Positions 18,575-27,599 of a stretch of 64,000 nt of DNA are shown one piece after another; the stretch's first letter is position 1; every line of letters begins with the position of its first letter. The DNA is from Lewinella sp. 4G2 (GTDB taxonomy: Bacteria; Bacteroidota; Bacteroidia; Chitinophagales; Saprospiraceae). The translations under genes were made by a program, and so were the position numbers. The DNA lies in assembly GCF_001625015.1 (NCBI RefSeq), contig NZ_LVWJ02000014.1, positions 3,286,001 to 3,350,000 on the forward strand. Reading direction: 5' to 3'. The notes beneath the pieces are model-generated. The model was given only the letters and a program-made list of their open reading frames with translations, had not been told where the DNA came from and searched no databases.

Positions 18575-18635
18575 ACATTCGTCCAACTTGATAGCCATCA
18601 AAGCCAACACAGTTCCATAACGAATAGAATTATTC

Positions 18636-18855
18636 GCCCAACACTGCAATCCACGTCAAGCCGCTGTAACTTCGAATCAAGTAGGGTAGAAGGGTTGATG
18701 CCCGGCCACTGGCCCGAACACTCGGATGTCCAAAATTCCTCCGCAGGCTCCGGAGTTTTGGCCATGCTCGTTTATCGGCCCAGCGGCCTTTTAGTTCCGG
18801 TTTAGTATCTTAGTGGAGTCAAGGACGCGGCCTGCGTGGGCTGCAGTCGTTGGGC
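18636..18855 (+). repeat. attC-like recombination site (220-bp family)
   Basis: R'' GCCCAAC 18636-18642; R' GTTGGGC 18849-18855. Shares the TTTAGTATC and CTCGTTTATCGG variants with the site at 12059. No leader repeat follows. Confidence 0.9.
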
Positions 18856-18874
18856 GAAACAAAAAAACGAGTGA

Positions 18875-19237
18875 ATGATTGAAATCCTAAAGATTTTTGT
18901 AATAATTAGTATGTTGACTTCTTGTGAGGATAGATGTTACGGTAATCACCTTAGTCTAACCGTTCAGGGTAAAGTCGATAGCTTAGAATTTAGCTACTGC
19001 GAATCATCCGTTATGTTCAATCATCCGTATTATGATTCAGTTGACACTATGAAATCCCATTTCGAAGGAAATATTGAGCCAGATTATGCTAGAGATAAAT
19101 GTATGACTTCTTTTAAATTATTTTTTGAAGGTAACATAGAAACTATCAAAGGGGATACTTTCAGTAATTTTAACGCAGATGGTAATCACCACTATATCAT
19201 CCTCAATAATAAAGTCATTTACGAATTTAGTAGCTAA
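18875..19237 (+). CDS. Small lipoprotein (120 aa)
   Basis: MIEILKIFVIISMLTSC is a short lipoprotein signal with lipobox LTSC, Cys 17 being the lipidated residue. The remaining ~100 aa carry three further Cys (DRCYGN, FSYCES, RDKCMTS) and no family I know. It shares the cassette with the SRPBCC gene 59 bp downstream. Confidence 0.65.
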   Translation: MIEILKIFVIISMLTSCEDRCYGNHLSLTVQGKVDSLEFSYCESSVMFNHPYYDSVDTMKSHFEGNIEPDYARDKCMTSFKLFFEGNIETIKGDTFSNFNADGNHHYIILNNKVIYEFSS

Positions 19238-19296
19238 TCAATTAGGTATACATAATGCATCTATTATTATTACTCGTTTGACAGGCAACAATCGTT

Positions 19297-19758
19297 ATGA
19301 AAATTACAGAGAACATTCTGATAGCCAGGGAAGCAACATTTCTATTTGATTTTACGCAAGACTATAGAAATAGGCTTAGCTGGGACACTTTTCTTAGAAA
19401 GGCTATCATTCTCAATAATGCACAAGAAGTGGGTCTTGGTGTCAAAACATATTGTGAATCCGCCAGCGGAGTGGGAATAGAGACAGAGTACATTTCATTT
19501 AATAGACCAAATGTTACAGCTGTGAAAATGACGAGTTCGAATTTAATCTTTAAGGCATTCTCTGGTTCGTGGCGCTTCAAGAAGGTACATTCATCAAGCA
19601 CTAAGGTGATCTTTACGTACTCCTTCGAATTCAGATGGCCTTTTAAATTAATAAGTAGGTTTATAGGGTATATTCTTGCGGCTAATATGCGCGGAAGGCT
19701 TTCAGATCTTAAATTATATGTTGAGAGGGAATATCAAAGTAAGGCTACAACCAATTAA
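19297..19758 (+). CDS. SRPBCC (START-like) domain protein (153 aa)
   Basis: The length and layout match the polyketide cyclase/START-like fold, a helix-grip cavity that binds hydrophobic ligands. The N-terminal strand and helix ITENILIAREATFLFDFTQDYRNRLSWDTFLRKA is the typical opening (..I.AP...VF.F..D..N...W), followed by strands with GSWRFKKVHSSSTKVIFTYSFEF and the long C-terminal helix MRGRLSDLKLYVERE. The ligand cannot be told. Second gene of a two-gene cassette; the attC begins 12 bp after the stop. Confidence 0.8.
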   Translation: MKITENILIAREATFLFDFTQDYRNRLSWDTFLRKAIILNNAQEVGLGVKTYCESASGVGIETEYISFNRPNVTAVKMTSSNLIFKAFSGSWRFKKVHSSSTKVIFTYSFEFRWPFKLISRFIGYILAANMRGRLSDLKLYVEREYQSKATTN

Positions 19759-19770
19759 AATATATCATCC

Positions 19771-19990
19771 GCCCAACACTGCAATCCACGTCAAGCCGCT
19801 ATCACTTCGAGATGATGGCACTATTACGTCCAAAGCCCGGCCACTGGTCCGAACGCTCGGATGGCCAAAAGTCCTCCGCAAGCTCCGGAGTTTTGGCCAT
19901 GCTCGCTTATCGGCCCAGTGGCCTTTTAGTTCCAGTTTAGTATCTTAGTGGAGTCAAGGACGCGGCCTGCGTGGGCTGCAATCGTTGGGC
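19771..19990 (+). repeat. attC-like recombination site (220-bp family)
   Basis: R'' GCCCAAC 19771-19777; R' GTTGGGC 19984-19990. Two leader repeats follow. Confidence 0.9.
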
Positions 19991-20098
19991 GAAACGAATA
20001 AATACTATGACTTAGAATACGTTCGTTCATCGTCGCGTTGGGCGAAATCGAATAAAAACTATGACTTAGAATACGTTCGTTCATCAATGTGCTGGACA
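19991..20098 (+). repeat. Leader repeat, two tandem ~54-bp units (family entry)
   Basis: The unit runs from the tail of one GTTGGGC to the next and has the core ACTATGACTTAGAATACG then TTCGTTCATCG. Here the first unit ends in an intact GTTGGGC and the second in GCTGGAC. Runs follow attC-like sites at 1028-1081, 2313-2406, 6186-6241, 9140-9188, 13900-13953, 15242-15340, 17493-17597, 21117-21170, 24647-24745, 27356-27470, 28638-28692, 30811-30865, 32141-32252, 33731-33786 and 37255-37363. Some copies read TACGTTTG, which fits the Bacteroidota -7 consensus TAnnTTTG, but no matching -33 box is at the right distance. Confidence 0.85.
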
Positions 20099-20202
20099 AG
20101 AAGGAGTAAAAACTATACAAAAGATAACGATTTTTGATCTTAATCTTAGTCGATACAAGAAATGCATATAACTTTAATCAGCATTTAGGAAATATCTAGA
20201 TC

Positions 20203-20805
20203 ATGACCAATAAGTTTAAGTTCTTTAGTGTCGTTTCAATCGTCGTTACTATTGTTATCTCTCTACTCGTCACTAAACTCTATTCAGATGAACTGAATAA
20301 TGGTGGAGATGTGATGATCGTCTTCATTGTACCAATAATAGTTATTTTAGTAGTTTTAGTTGTCGGTATGTTAGTATTAGCTTCTCGGTATACGAACGTA
20401 CGAAACTCACTACTACTAACTCTACTAGTGATTTTAATCCCTTGTACTGCTTTATTGGTCACGAGGTACAGAGAGATTTCCCGTAACGATGGAGTTCTGA
20501 TTTCTACATTACAATATACACATCACTATGATTTAAGAATGCTATTTAAAAATAATGGATCGGTCAAGCTATATAATGAACACATGCTGGGAACGGACTA
20601 TAAGTTCTCAAAGTATACTGTTCAAGGATCAAATATTATTTTGCGAAAACCGGTTAGAATAAATAGTTATATAATTGGAGATACAATTAGAGTAGGCCCA
20701 GATTATATTTATTTACAATTCCATAAGTCTGACGGCACATTAAACTTTGAGGACTCAATTGATGTTTCTTGGAACGTAGATGTGAAGAATATGGTTGTTC
20801 AATAA
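20203..20805 (+). CDS. Membrane hypothetical protein (200 aa), paralogue type 1
   Basis: Three hydrophobic segments fill the first half (about residues 7-25, 36-60 and 68-88), followed by a soluble C-terminal domain (LRMLFKNNGSVKLYNEHMLG..YTVQGSNIILRKP). The layout is the same as the gene at 29953-30561, so the two are probably distant members of one family. The C-terminal pattern, a strand with NG/DGG then GxY..x(S/G)..I, occurs in many uncharacterised Bacteroidota membrane proteins. Function unknown. Confidence 0.65.
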   Translation: MTNKFKFFSVVSIVVTIVISLLVTKLYSDELNNGGDVMIVFIVPIIVILVVLVVGMLVLASRYTNVRNSLLLTLLVILIPCTALLVTRYREISRNDGVLISTLQYTHHYDLRMLFKNNGSVKLYNEHMLGTDYKFSKYTVQGSNIILRKPVRINSYIIGDTIRVGPDYIYLQFHKSDGTLNFEDSIDVSWNVDVKNMVVQ

Positions 20806-20896
20806 AATATAAATAAGTCAGTTTAATAACGTAATTGAAGACTATAGTCGACTGTAATTTCACAACAAGATAATTGCGAGAGTTAACGAATCATTC

Positions 20897-21116
20897 GCCC
20901 AACACTGCAATCCACGTCAAGCCGCTGTCACTTCGAATCAAGCAGGGTAGAAGGGTGCAGGCTCGGCCACTGGTCCGAACACTCGGATGTCCAAAAGTCC
21001 TCCGCAAGCTCCGGAGTTTTGGCCATGCTCGCTTATCGGTCCAGTGGCCTTTCAGTTCCGATTGAGTATCTTAGTGGAGTCAAGGACGCGGCCTGCGTGG
21101 GCTGCAATCGTTGGGC
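20897..21116 (+). repeat. attC-like recombination site (220-bp family)
   Basis: R'' GCCCAAC 20897-20903; R' GTTGGGC 21110-21116. One leader repeat follows (21117-21170), ending GTTGGGC. Confidence 0.9.
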
Positions 21117-21185
21117 GTAACGAATAAATACTATGACTTAGAATACGTTCGTTCATCGCCGTGTTGGGCGCAACGAAAAAAAACT

Positions 21186-23213
21186 ATGAATAAATCAAGT
21201 CAAGGACTCGCATCATTAGCTCTATTTAGAGAACTGTACGAAGCTAAAACAAATGTTTACGAAGTTATTAAGCACTTTGTTTTGAGTATTTGTAAGCGTC
21301 ACAATCTATATCAGTTTTCAGAATTTCAAGTTGGAGAAAAATTAAATTCTGATTATGGATTTGACATTCCAATTGCAGTAGTCAAAACATCCATTAAAAG
21401 GATAAAAGGGATTGAAAGAAATCAAGGTAAATTTATTTTACCGAAAAACATTAATATAGATGGAAACAATAATAAACTTAAAAGTATTGGTAATACCCAT
21501 GAAGTAATATTTAATAGGTTAGTTGAGTTTATACAAATCAAAACTGACGAAAAATTAGATGAGAAAGAAAAACAAGAACTGATTAATGGATTCACAGAGT
21601 TCTTATTAGAAGATTCTACGTCTTCTAAGTATGCATCATACATTGGCGCTTTTGTATTAGAATGCTCGCAGGAGTTGAGCTTGTTCAAACAAATGCAGAG
21701 AATTAAGGAAGGAGTGATTTTATACTCTGGTTTGAGATTTAATACAAACTTGAATGAACTGGGCCAATGGAAAAAGCCTATACTTGTCTTTCTGGATACT
21801 GAAATTTTATTTCATGCCCAAGGTTTGAATGGAAAAATGTTTACCAAGCAATTTAACGATTTCTATGATTTTGTTAAGGAGATCAATTCAATTAAGAAAT
21901 TAGTTAAATTATGCTATTTCCCCGAGACTAAGCGTGAAGTTGAACATTACTTTGCAACAGCATCTTTAATTGTAAGAGAAGGAAGTGCAAAGGGACCAAT
22001 GAAGCCTGCAATGGCCGAAATAGTTAATGGCTGTGAAAATAAGGCAGATGTTTTGATAAAAGAGTCAAGTTTTTTTGAGAGATTAAAAGGTTTGGGGATT
22101 TATGAAGATGACTATGAAAACTATTATAATGTTGACCATCAAAAATTTAACATAGCTAGTACTGCCTTGTTGACTGAATTGCAAAAGAAATCAGATAACC
22201 CGAAACTTGAAAGAGCCGTAGAAACTCTTAACAAGATTTCAATAAGAAGAGGAGAAAAAAATCCTGTCATCTTCGACAATTCTGGATATGTGCTTTTAAC
22301 GGGTAACAGAATGACGCTAAATATAGCTTGGGATGAAGAAATGAGGCCAAACCATACTGTTCCACTCGCTACAAACTTAACTTTTATAACAAGCAGATTC
22401 TGGTTCAAGCTAAATAAAGGATTTACTTCATCAGCTCCATCCTCTTTTAGTGTTATAAACAATGCTCAAATATTATTGTCAAGTAGATTAAATGATTCTG
22501 TTTCAAAAACGTATCAAATGCTTAAGAATCAGCATAAAGCGGGAACTCTTAGCGACGATCAAGTTATTAGCGCAATTGTTAAATTAAGAACTGAAACTAG
22601 GAAGCCGGAAGATATTTTAGTAGATGAAGTTAATGATATTTTGGATACGATTAAAGAATCTGACATTAGTAAGTACGTTAGTGAAAAAGAACAATTAGAA
22701 ATTGACATTAGAACTAGAGACTCAAATATTAACTTTCTTGAAGAAAAATCATCTCAACTTCAAAACGAAAACCTAGGGATGAAGGCTAAATTTGAGAGTA
22801 GTCTAAAGAGTGTTAGTGCAGAAAAGAGAAAGTTATTAAAAGAGAAGGAAGAGAGATTAAAAATATTAAACTCAATTAAAGTGGCGGCAGATATTGCCGT
22901 TGAAGATTGGACTCAAAGAGCAGATAATTTGATGATATCTGGCTTAGTAATTTATATATTGGTACTAATCGGAGCAGTAGTATATTTTGGTTGGGATATA
23001 ATGGAGCCAGTAACTTATTTGATGGGAGCAATAGGCGTAGTTGGTCTAGCAATATATTTAATTAAGACGGGCCGAAACTTCAATGTTTTTAAGACTAGAG
23101 ATAAATATCTTGGAGTTAAGTTTGAGGATGAATACAAGAAAAGAGATTTTAACTTGAAGTCTTTAGAGGATTTGAAAAGTGAAATAGACCAGTTGAAAAA
23201 TGAATTGGAATGA
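21186..23213 (+). CDS. Large membrane-anchored coiled-coil protein, possibly PIN-like (675 aa)
   Basis: ATG 21186 lies 70 bp after R'; the frame is open further upstream only through repeat DNA. The N-terminus (about residues 5-75) looks like a winged-helix or helical bundle. Around residue 203 the stretch ILVFLDTEILFHAQGLNG is a hydrophobic strand followed by acidic residues, as in PIN-like nucleases. A long coiled coil follows (about 500-580), then two membrane segments (MISGLVIYILVLIGAVVYFG and YLMGAIGVVGLAIYLI) and a final short coiled coil. A nuclease-like head tethered to the inner membrane would suit a defence or stress role, but no family is certain. Confidence 0.6.
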   Translation: MNKSSQGLASLALFRELYEAKTNVYEVIKHFVLSICKRHNLYQFSEFQVGEKLNSDYGFDIPIAVVKTSIKRIKGIERNQGKFILPKNINIDGNNNKLKSIGNTHEVIFNRLVEFIQIKTDEKLDEKEKQELINGFTEFLLEDSTSSKYASYIGAFVLECSQELSLFKQMQRIKEGVILYSGLRFNTNLNELGQWKKPILVFLDTEILFHAQGLNGKMFTKQFNDFYDFVKEINSIKKLVKLCYFPETKREVEHYFATASLIVREGSAKGPMKPAMAEIVNGCENKADVLIKESSFFERLKGLGIYEDDYENYYNVDHQKFNIASTALLTELQKKSDNPKLERAVETLNKISIRRGEKNPVIFDNSGYVLLTGNRMTLNIAWDEEMRPNHTVPLATNLTFITSRFWFKLNKGFTSSAPSSFSVINNAQILLSSRLNDSVSKTYQMLKNQHKAGTLSDDQVISAIVKLRTETRKPEDILVDEVNDILDTIKESDISKYVSEKEQLEIDIRTRDSNINFLEEKSSQLQNENLGMKAKFESSLKSVSAEKRKLLKEKEERLKILNSIKVAADIAVEDWTQRADNLMISGLVIYILVLIGAVVYFGWDIMEPVTYLMGAIGVVGLAIYLIKTGRNFNVFKTRDKYLGVKFEDEYKKRDFNLKSLEDLKSEIDQLKNELE

Positions 23214-23265
23214 AAATGCGCAGAACTTCACAGCCATCAAGGCTTTTTAAAGAATAAAATCATCC

Positions 23266-23485
23266 GCCCAACACTGCAATCCACGTCAAGCCGCTGTTAC
23301 TTCGGATCGAAGGCTCTATTACGTCCCAAGCCCGGCCACTGGTCCGAACACTCGGATGTCCAAAAGTCCTCCGCAGGCTCCGGAGTTTTGGCCATGCTCG
23401 CTTATCGGCCCAGTGGCCTTTTAGTTCCGATTGAGTATCTTAGTGGAGTGAAGGACGCGGCCTGCGTGGGCTGCAATCGTTGGGC
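23266..23485 (+). repeat. attC-like recombination site (220-bp family)
   Basis: R'' GCCCAAC 23266-23272; R' GTTGGGC 23479-23485. A vestigial GCAGAACTTCACAGCC motif lies 46 bp upstream (23220). Only the first bases of a leader repeat follow. Confidence 0.9.
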
Positions 23486-23642
23486 GTAACCGAATAAATA
23501 ATATGTACAAAACTACGATTGTCTAGCATTTCGTAATACCCGACAAAATCAATGGGCGAACTGTTTATAATTAGTCATAAAGTTTTAACCGCCGTTACCT
23601 AAGTGTCTTACGATAATTATCTAACTCTAAGTATAAGTTACT

Positions 23643-24368
23643 ATGAAATCTTTCTTTCTGGCCACTTTTTTTGCTTTCTGTAATATTAATATATATTCTC
23701 AGTCTACAATTCAAACGGGAGATACACTCTATGTATGGGCAGGTGAAAACCTTCTACTTAGAAGTGAACCTTCAGCAGATTCTGAAGTACTACAGAGGAT
23801 GAAGTTGGGCGATATTCTTATTGCAAAAGAAAACTATAATTTCAACAGCGCTGCAGATTTTAAAGTTAGTACTCTTGTGGAAGGTGTTTATTTAGAAGGA
23901 GGCTATATTAAAGTCACCATTGATGATGAAATAGGGTATGTTTTCTCAGGTTATGTTTCAGACAAGGAAGCGTATGCAGCTATTGATAATGTAGACCATC
24001 TTCATTATGATGACCTGGCATCTTATATCTCTAGAACTTGTGAGATGACTGATTCAAGTAGTCAGAAAAATGAATTCGGAACAATTGTGAACACCAAATT
24101 TGGCGAGAATGTAGAAATTAGTAGAATCTGGAATAGAGCATCTTCTACAACCTACATTCTAAAAGATTGGACTGTAAATGAGGTTCTTTTGTTAGTACTT
24201 AATTCATATAGATTAGACCAAAACGATGTCTCTTTGCCGAAATTGATTTCTTACAAAAGAACGGATGGATTTACTATCATTGAAATTGATTTAGGAGAAA
24301 TCGAGAACACGTTTACAATTTTTCGGTCTGGTCCGGTCATTTTAGTAACTCACTATTTGTCTTGTTAA
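23643..24368 (+). CDS. Secreted SH3-domain protein (241 aa)
   Basis: MKSFFLATFFAFCNINIYSQ is a signal peptide. Residues about 25-110 form a bacterial SH3 domain: GDTLYVWAGENLLLRSEPSADSEVLQRMKLGD, then an insertion, then GGYIKVTIDDEIGYVFSGYVSD. Bacterial SH3 domains often bind cell-wall peptides. The rest is unassigned. Single gene of its cassette, with 158 bp of unassigned DNA before it. Confidence 0.8.
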   Translation: MKSFFLATFFAFCNINIYSQSTIQTGDTLYVWAGENLLLRSEPSADSEVLQRMKLGDILIAKENYNFNSAADFKVSTLVEGVYLEGGYIKVTIDDEIGYVFSGYVSDKEAYAAIDNVDHLHYDDLASYISRTCEMTDSSSQKNEFGTIVNTKFGENVEISRIWNRASSTTYILKDWTVNEVLLLVLNSYRLDQNDVSLPKLISYKRTDGFTIIEIDLGEIENTFTIFRSGPVILVTHYLSC

Positions 24369-24427
24369 AAGTGTTTTACATGAAATTGTGACGTCGAAAC
24401 CGACACAATTCTTTAATAGGATCATCC

Positions 24428-24646
24428 GCCCAACACTGCATCCACGTCAAGCCGCTGTCACTTCGAGTTCAGCCTTTTATTACGGTTCATGCCCGGCCAC
24501 TGGTCCGAACACTCGGATGGCCAAAAGTCCTCCGCAAGCTACGGAGTTTTGGCCATGCTCGCTTTTCGGCCCAGTGGCCTTTTAGTTCCGATTGATTATC
24601 TTAGTGGAGTCAAAGACGCGGCCTGCGTGGGCTGCAATCGTTGGGC
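24428..24646 (+). repeat. attC-like recombination site (220-bp family)
   Basis: R'' GCCCAAC 24428-24434; R' GTTGGGC 24640-24646. The central hairpin has one change (GCTACGGAG for GCTCCGGAG). Two leader repeats follow (24647-24745). Confidence 0.9.
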
Positions 24647-24803
24647 GAGAAGGAATAAATACTATGACTTAGAATACGTTTGTTTATCGTCGTGTCGGGC
24701 GTAAAGGAATAAATTCTATGACTTAGAATACGTTCGTTCATCGCTGGTAATTACGATATAAAGTGAGTAATTACGTTTACAATCTTTTATTAAATCTATC
24801 ACT

Positions 24804-25538
24804 ATGTTCTGGAAGCGAAAGCCAAAGTGTCCAATAACAGAGCAGGATCGGCTCTGGATTGAAGAGAAACTTAAATGGATAAATCTGAACTTTATTAATC
24901 TTCAAAAGCAGCCTACATTTCTTTTGAATTCTCAATACTTTCCAGTAGAATTTGATGGTACCTACGAAAGTGCCGAAGAAACTCTCAATATACTGTGTGA
25001 TTACTTTCAAATTAGTTCGCACCGAATTAAATTCGGAATTTATAAAGATGATCCAAATGAACCTCGAAGTAAAATAATCGTCAATCGTGATGGTGGAGGG
25101 TCAGCAGGTCTATATTATCAAGATGATAATATTGGCAATATCTTACTAGAAGAGAAAGAATTGTTAAATCCTACATCTATGATTTCTACGCTAAGTCACG
25201 AACTGAGTCATTATGTCATTATGGAGGAGAAGGGATATTACTTTCAAGAATCAGAGAATGAAATACTAACCGATCTCTTATCTATTGCGTATGGATTCGG
25301 CTTATTTATGGGAGCAAGTCGATTTACTTTTAGTCAATGGCAATCCGATGATGGATGGGGCGGTTGGTCTACATCAACTAAAGGCTATCTTCCATCACAA
25401 ATTATAGGTTACGCGCTTGCTGAATTGCAGAATTATAAGGATGATTTTCATCCAAATTGGCTTAGTGAGGTCAGTGGTAGCTTCAAGAAAGACATCGTAA
25501 AGGGGCTAAAGTACATTGAATACAATAGGCAAATTTGA
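24804..25538 (+). CDS. Putative zinc metalloprotease, HExxH type (244 aa)
   Basis: The sequence SHELSHYV places HExxH at residues 132-136, where two His bind zinc and Glu is the catalytic base. The acidic helix 16-21 residues later (ENEILTDLLSIAYGFG) could supply the third zinc ligand. Residues 1-100 precede the catalytic part and contain no export signal, so it is likely cytoplasmic. A short relative is DUF-type cassette peptidases, but the substrate is unknown. The first 21 codons recur at 15399, and a diverged copy of the last 18 codons recurs at 29397, so at least three relatives once existed in the array. Confidence 0.75.
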   Translation: MFWKRKPKCPITEQDRLWIEEKLKWINLNFINLQKQPTFLLNSQYFPVEFDGTYESAEETLNILCDYFQISSHRIKFGIYKDDPNEPRSKIIVNRDGGGSAGLYYQDDNIGNILLEEKELLNPTSMISTLSHELSHYVIMEEKGYYFQESENEILTDLLSIAYGFGLFMGASRFTFSQWQSDDGWGGWSTSTKGYLPSQIIGYALAELQNYKDDFHPNWLSEVSGSFKKDIVKGLKYIEYNRQI

Positions 25539-25635
25539 ATAGATAGAAGAATGTAAACATCGAACAAGTAGAATTAAGCAGAAAAGTAAACTCGTAGTAT
25601 CAGGTCGTAACCTAATAAACATGGTCTTATTATCC

Positions 25636-25855
25636 GCCCAACACTGCAATCCACGTCAAGCCGCTGTCACTTCGAGTCGATGGCTAGTCTACGTCCAAAG
25701 CCCGGCCACTGGTCCGAACACTCGGATGTCCAAAAGTCCTCCGCAAGCTCCGGAGTTTTGGCCATGCTCGTTTATCGGCCCATTGGCCTTTTAGTTCCGA
25801 TTGAGTATCTTAGTGGAGTCAAGGACGCGGCCTGCGTGGGCTGCAATCGTTGGGC
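25636..25855 (+). repeat. attC-like recombination site (220-bp family)
   Basis: R'' GCCCAAC 25636-25642; R' GTTGGGC 25849-25855. No leader repeat; the next ATG is 22 bp away. Confidence 0.9.
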
Positions 25856-25877
25856 GAAATACAAACAGTGAGTTAGT

Positions 25878-26147
25878 ATGAATGATGATTATAATAAGAT
25901 TGAGCAAATGAAAAAAGATGGACAATCCTTACTAGAGACTGTAAAGTATATTAGGAAGAAGTATAGATGTTCTATTAACGATGCGAACGAAATTGTACTG
26001 AATTCACCTGCGTGGATACACTATAAAGATGAATTTTATTCATTACAAGATAGTTTTCATAGCTTACTTGATCAAGTAGCTGATGAAATTGAAGAAGAAG
26101 ATGGAAAAGTTTCATGGATCTTCAATATAGACCAAGACAAGGATTAG
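25878..26147 (+). CDS. Small hypothetical cassette protein (89 aa)
   Basis: An acidic, helical 89-aa protein (KKDGQSLLETVKYIRKKYRCSINDANEIVLNSPAW). The stretch KYRCSINDANEIV resembles the ribosomal L7/L12-type or helix-turn-helix-like motif of small cassette proteins. No signal peptide. It shares a cassette with 26394-27032; a lone GTTGGGC box (26262-26268) lies between them with no attC arms. Confidence 0.55.
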   Translation: MNDDYNKIEQMKKDGQSLLETVKYIRKKYRCSINDANEIVLNSPAWIHYKDEFYSLQDSFHSLLDQVADEIEEEDGKVSWIFNIDQDKD

Positions 26148-26393
26148 ACTCTACGGACTCTATCATCCCTAAATGGGATAAATTTTTTATAATGAAAATA
26201 GAAGTATAATCGTACATTTTGCATCATTTTTTTCGGTCTACACCAGTGAATATATTTACTTGTTGGGCGAAACGGAATAATGATGAGCATTCGAAGTCGG
26301 TTGCCGCACTAAGTGTTTGGATAAACAAAATACTTTAAGTACCGGCTAATTTCTGCGGCACCAATATTTCGTTTCAAAAATTAGAATGAAAAT

Positions 26394-27032
26394 ATGAGGC
26401 AAACAATACAACTTATTTATTTAGTCATACTCGTTGTGATTTCTATGAATCTAAATGGTCAATCATCTGAAATAGTTACGCTGGATGAAAAGAATTCCTA
26501 CCAATATAAAAGCTATTATAAAGATGGGAGCTTGAAATCAGTTATAGACTTTTATGCCAAAAAACCATATTCGTCGGTCGAAACATTTGAACTCAAATTA
26601 GAAGCATATAAAATAAAATATCATGGAGAAAGTAAAGAGTTTTATGAGAATGGGCAACTTAAAGAAATCGTGGTTTATGAGAGAGGAAAGGTAATCCAAT
26701 TTATGAAACAATATTTTGAAGATGGGGAGGAACTTTCGGTACATACAGAGTCATTGCCAGAATTTCAATTTATTATTGAGAAGCAAAACATTTGGCTGAA
26801 CAATAAAATTAAAGAGACTGAGGAAAAATATAAAATTGATCTTGAAGGGCAGGGTGTGATACTACTTGAAATCAGTAAAGACGGCACAATCAAGACAGTA
26901 AAAGCCAAGACAGCCATCGAAAGTCATAGGAAATATCTCATTGAGATTGGCGAGCAAATTAAGGTTACAAAACCGGCTATGAAGAATGGAGAACCGATCG
27001 GGACAAGATTTGCTTTTCGTATAGCAATGTAG
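26394..27032 (+). CDS. Secreted MORN/TonB C-terminal-like protein (212 aa)
   Basis: A signal peptide (MRQTIQLIYLVILVVISMNLNGQ) is followed by MORN/YwqK-type repeats (YKDGSLKSVIDFYAK, KIKYHGESKEFYENGQLKEIVVYERGK). From about residue 130 comes a TonB C-terminal-like domain (EGQGVILLEISKDGTIKTVKAKTAI..TKPAMKNGEPIGTRFAFRIAM). This pairing is common in Bacteroidota envelope proteins. The domain probably acts in the periplasm, but a partner is not visible. Confidence 0.75.
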   Translation: MRQTIQLIYLVILVVISMNLNGQSSEIVTLDEKNSYQYKSYYKDGSLKSVIDFYAKKPYSSVETFELKLEAYKIKYHGESKEFYENGQLKEIVVYERGKVIQFMKQYFEDGEELSVHTESLPEFQFIIEKQNIWLNNKIKETEEKYKIDLEGQGVILLEISKDGTIKTVKAKTAIESHRKYLIEIGEQIKVTKPAMKNGEPIGTRFAFRIAM

Positions 27033-27136
27033 AGGTGTTGAATGCACTATATGTGCAAAGGTGTCACCTTGGTAGAGGCTAATATGATTTGCCTAACAGG
27101 ACAGCGGTTACGCCTCGTTAACAAATAAAAGTACTC

Positions 27137-27355
27137 GCCCAACACTGCATCCACGTCAAGCCGCTGTCACTTCGAGTCAATGGCTCTGCTACAGTTCGTG
27201 CCCGGCCACTGGTCCGCATACTCGGATGTCCAAAAGTCCTCCGCAAGCTCCGGAGTTTTGGCCATGCTCGCTTAGCGGCCCAGTGGCCTTTTAGTTCCGA
27301 TTGAGTATCTTAGTGGAATTAAGGACGCGGCCTGCGTGGGCTGCAATCGTTGGGC
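27137..27355 (+). repeat. attC-like recombination site (220-bp family)
   Basis: R'' GCCCAAC 27137-27143; R' GTTGGGC 27349-27355. Two leader repeats follow (27356-27470), the first ending GCTGGGC. Confidence 0.9.
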
Positions 27356-27599
27356 GTAACGAATAAATACTATGACTTAGAATACGTTCGTTCATCGTCA
27401 CGCTGGGCGAAACAGGATAAACACTATGACTTAGAATACGTTCGTTTATCGTCATGTCGGATCCAAAGGAATAATGCTAAATCACTAGATTGCGTTTATT
27501 GATCTTCCTATAATGCCAAAGGTATTTTTGAGCTGAACGGACAATCGTTGAACTTTCGCCTACAAGGAGTAACGAATAACTAGTATCACTGTATAAGAT

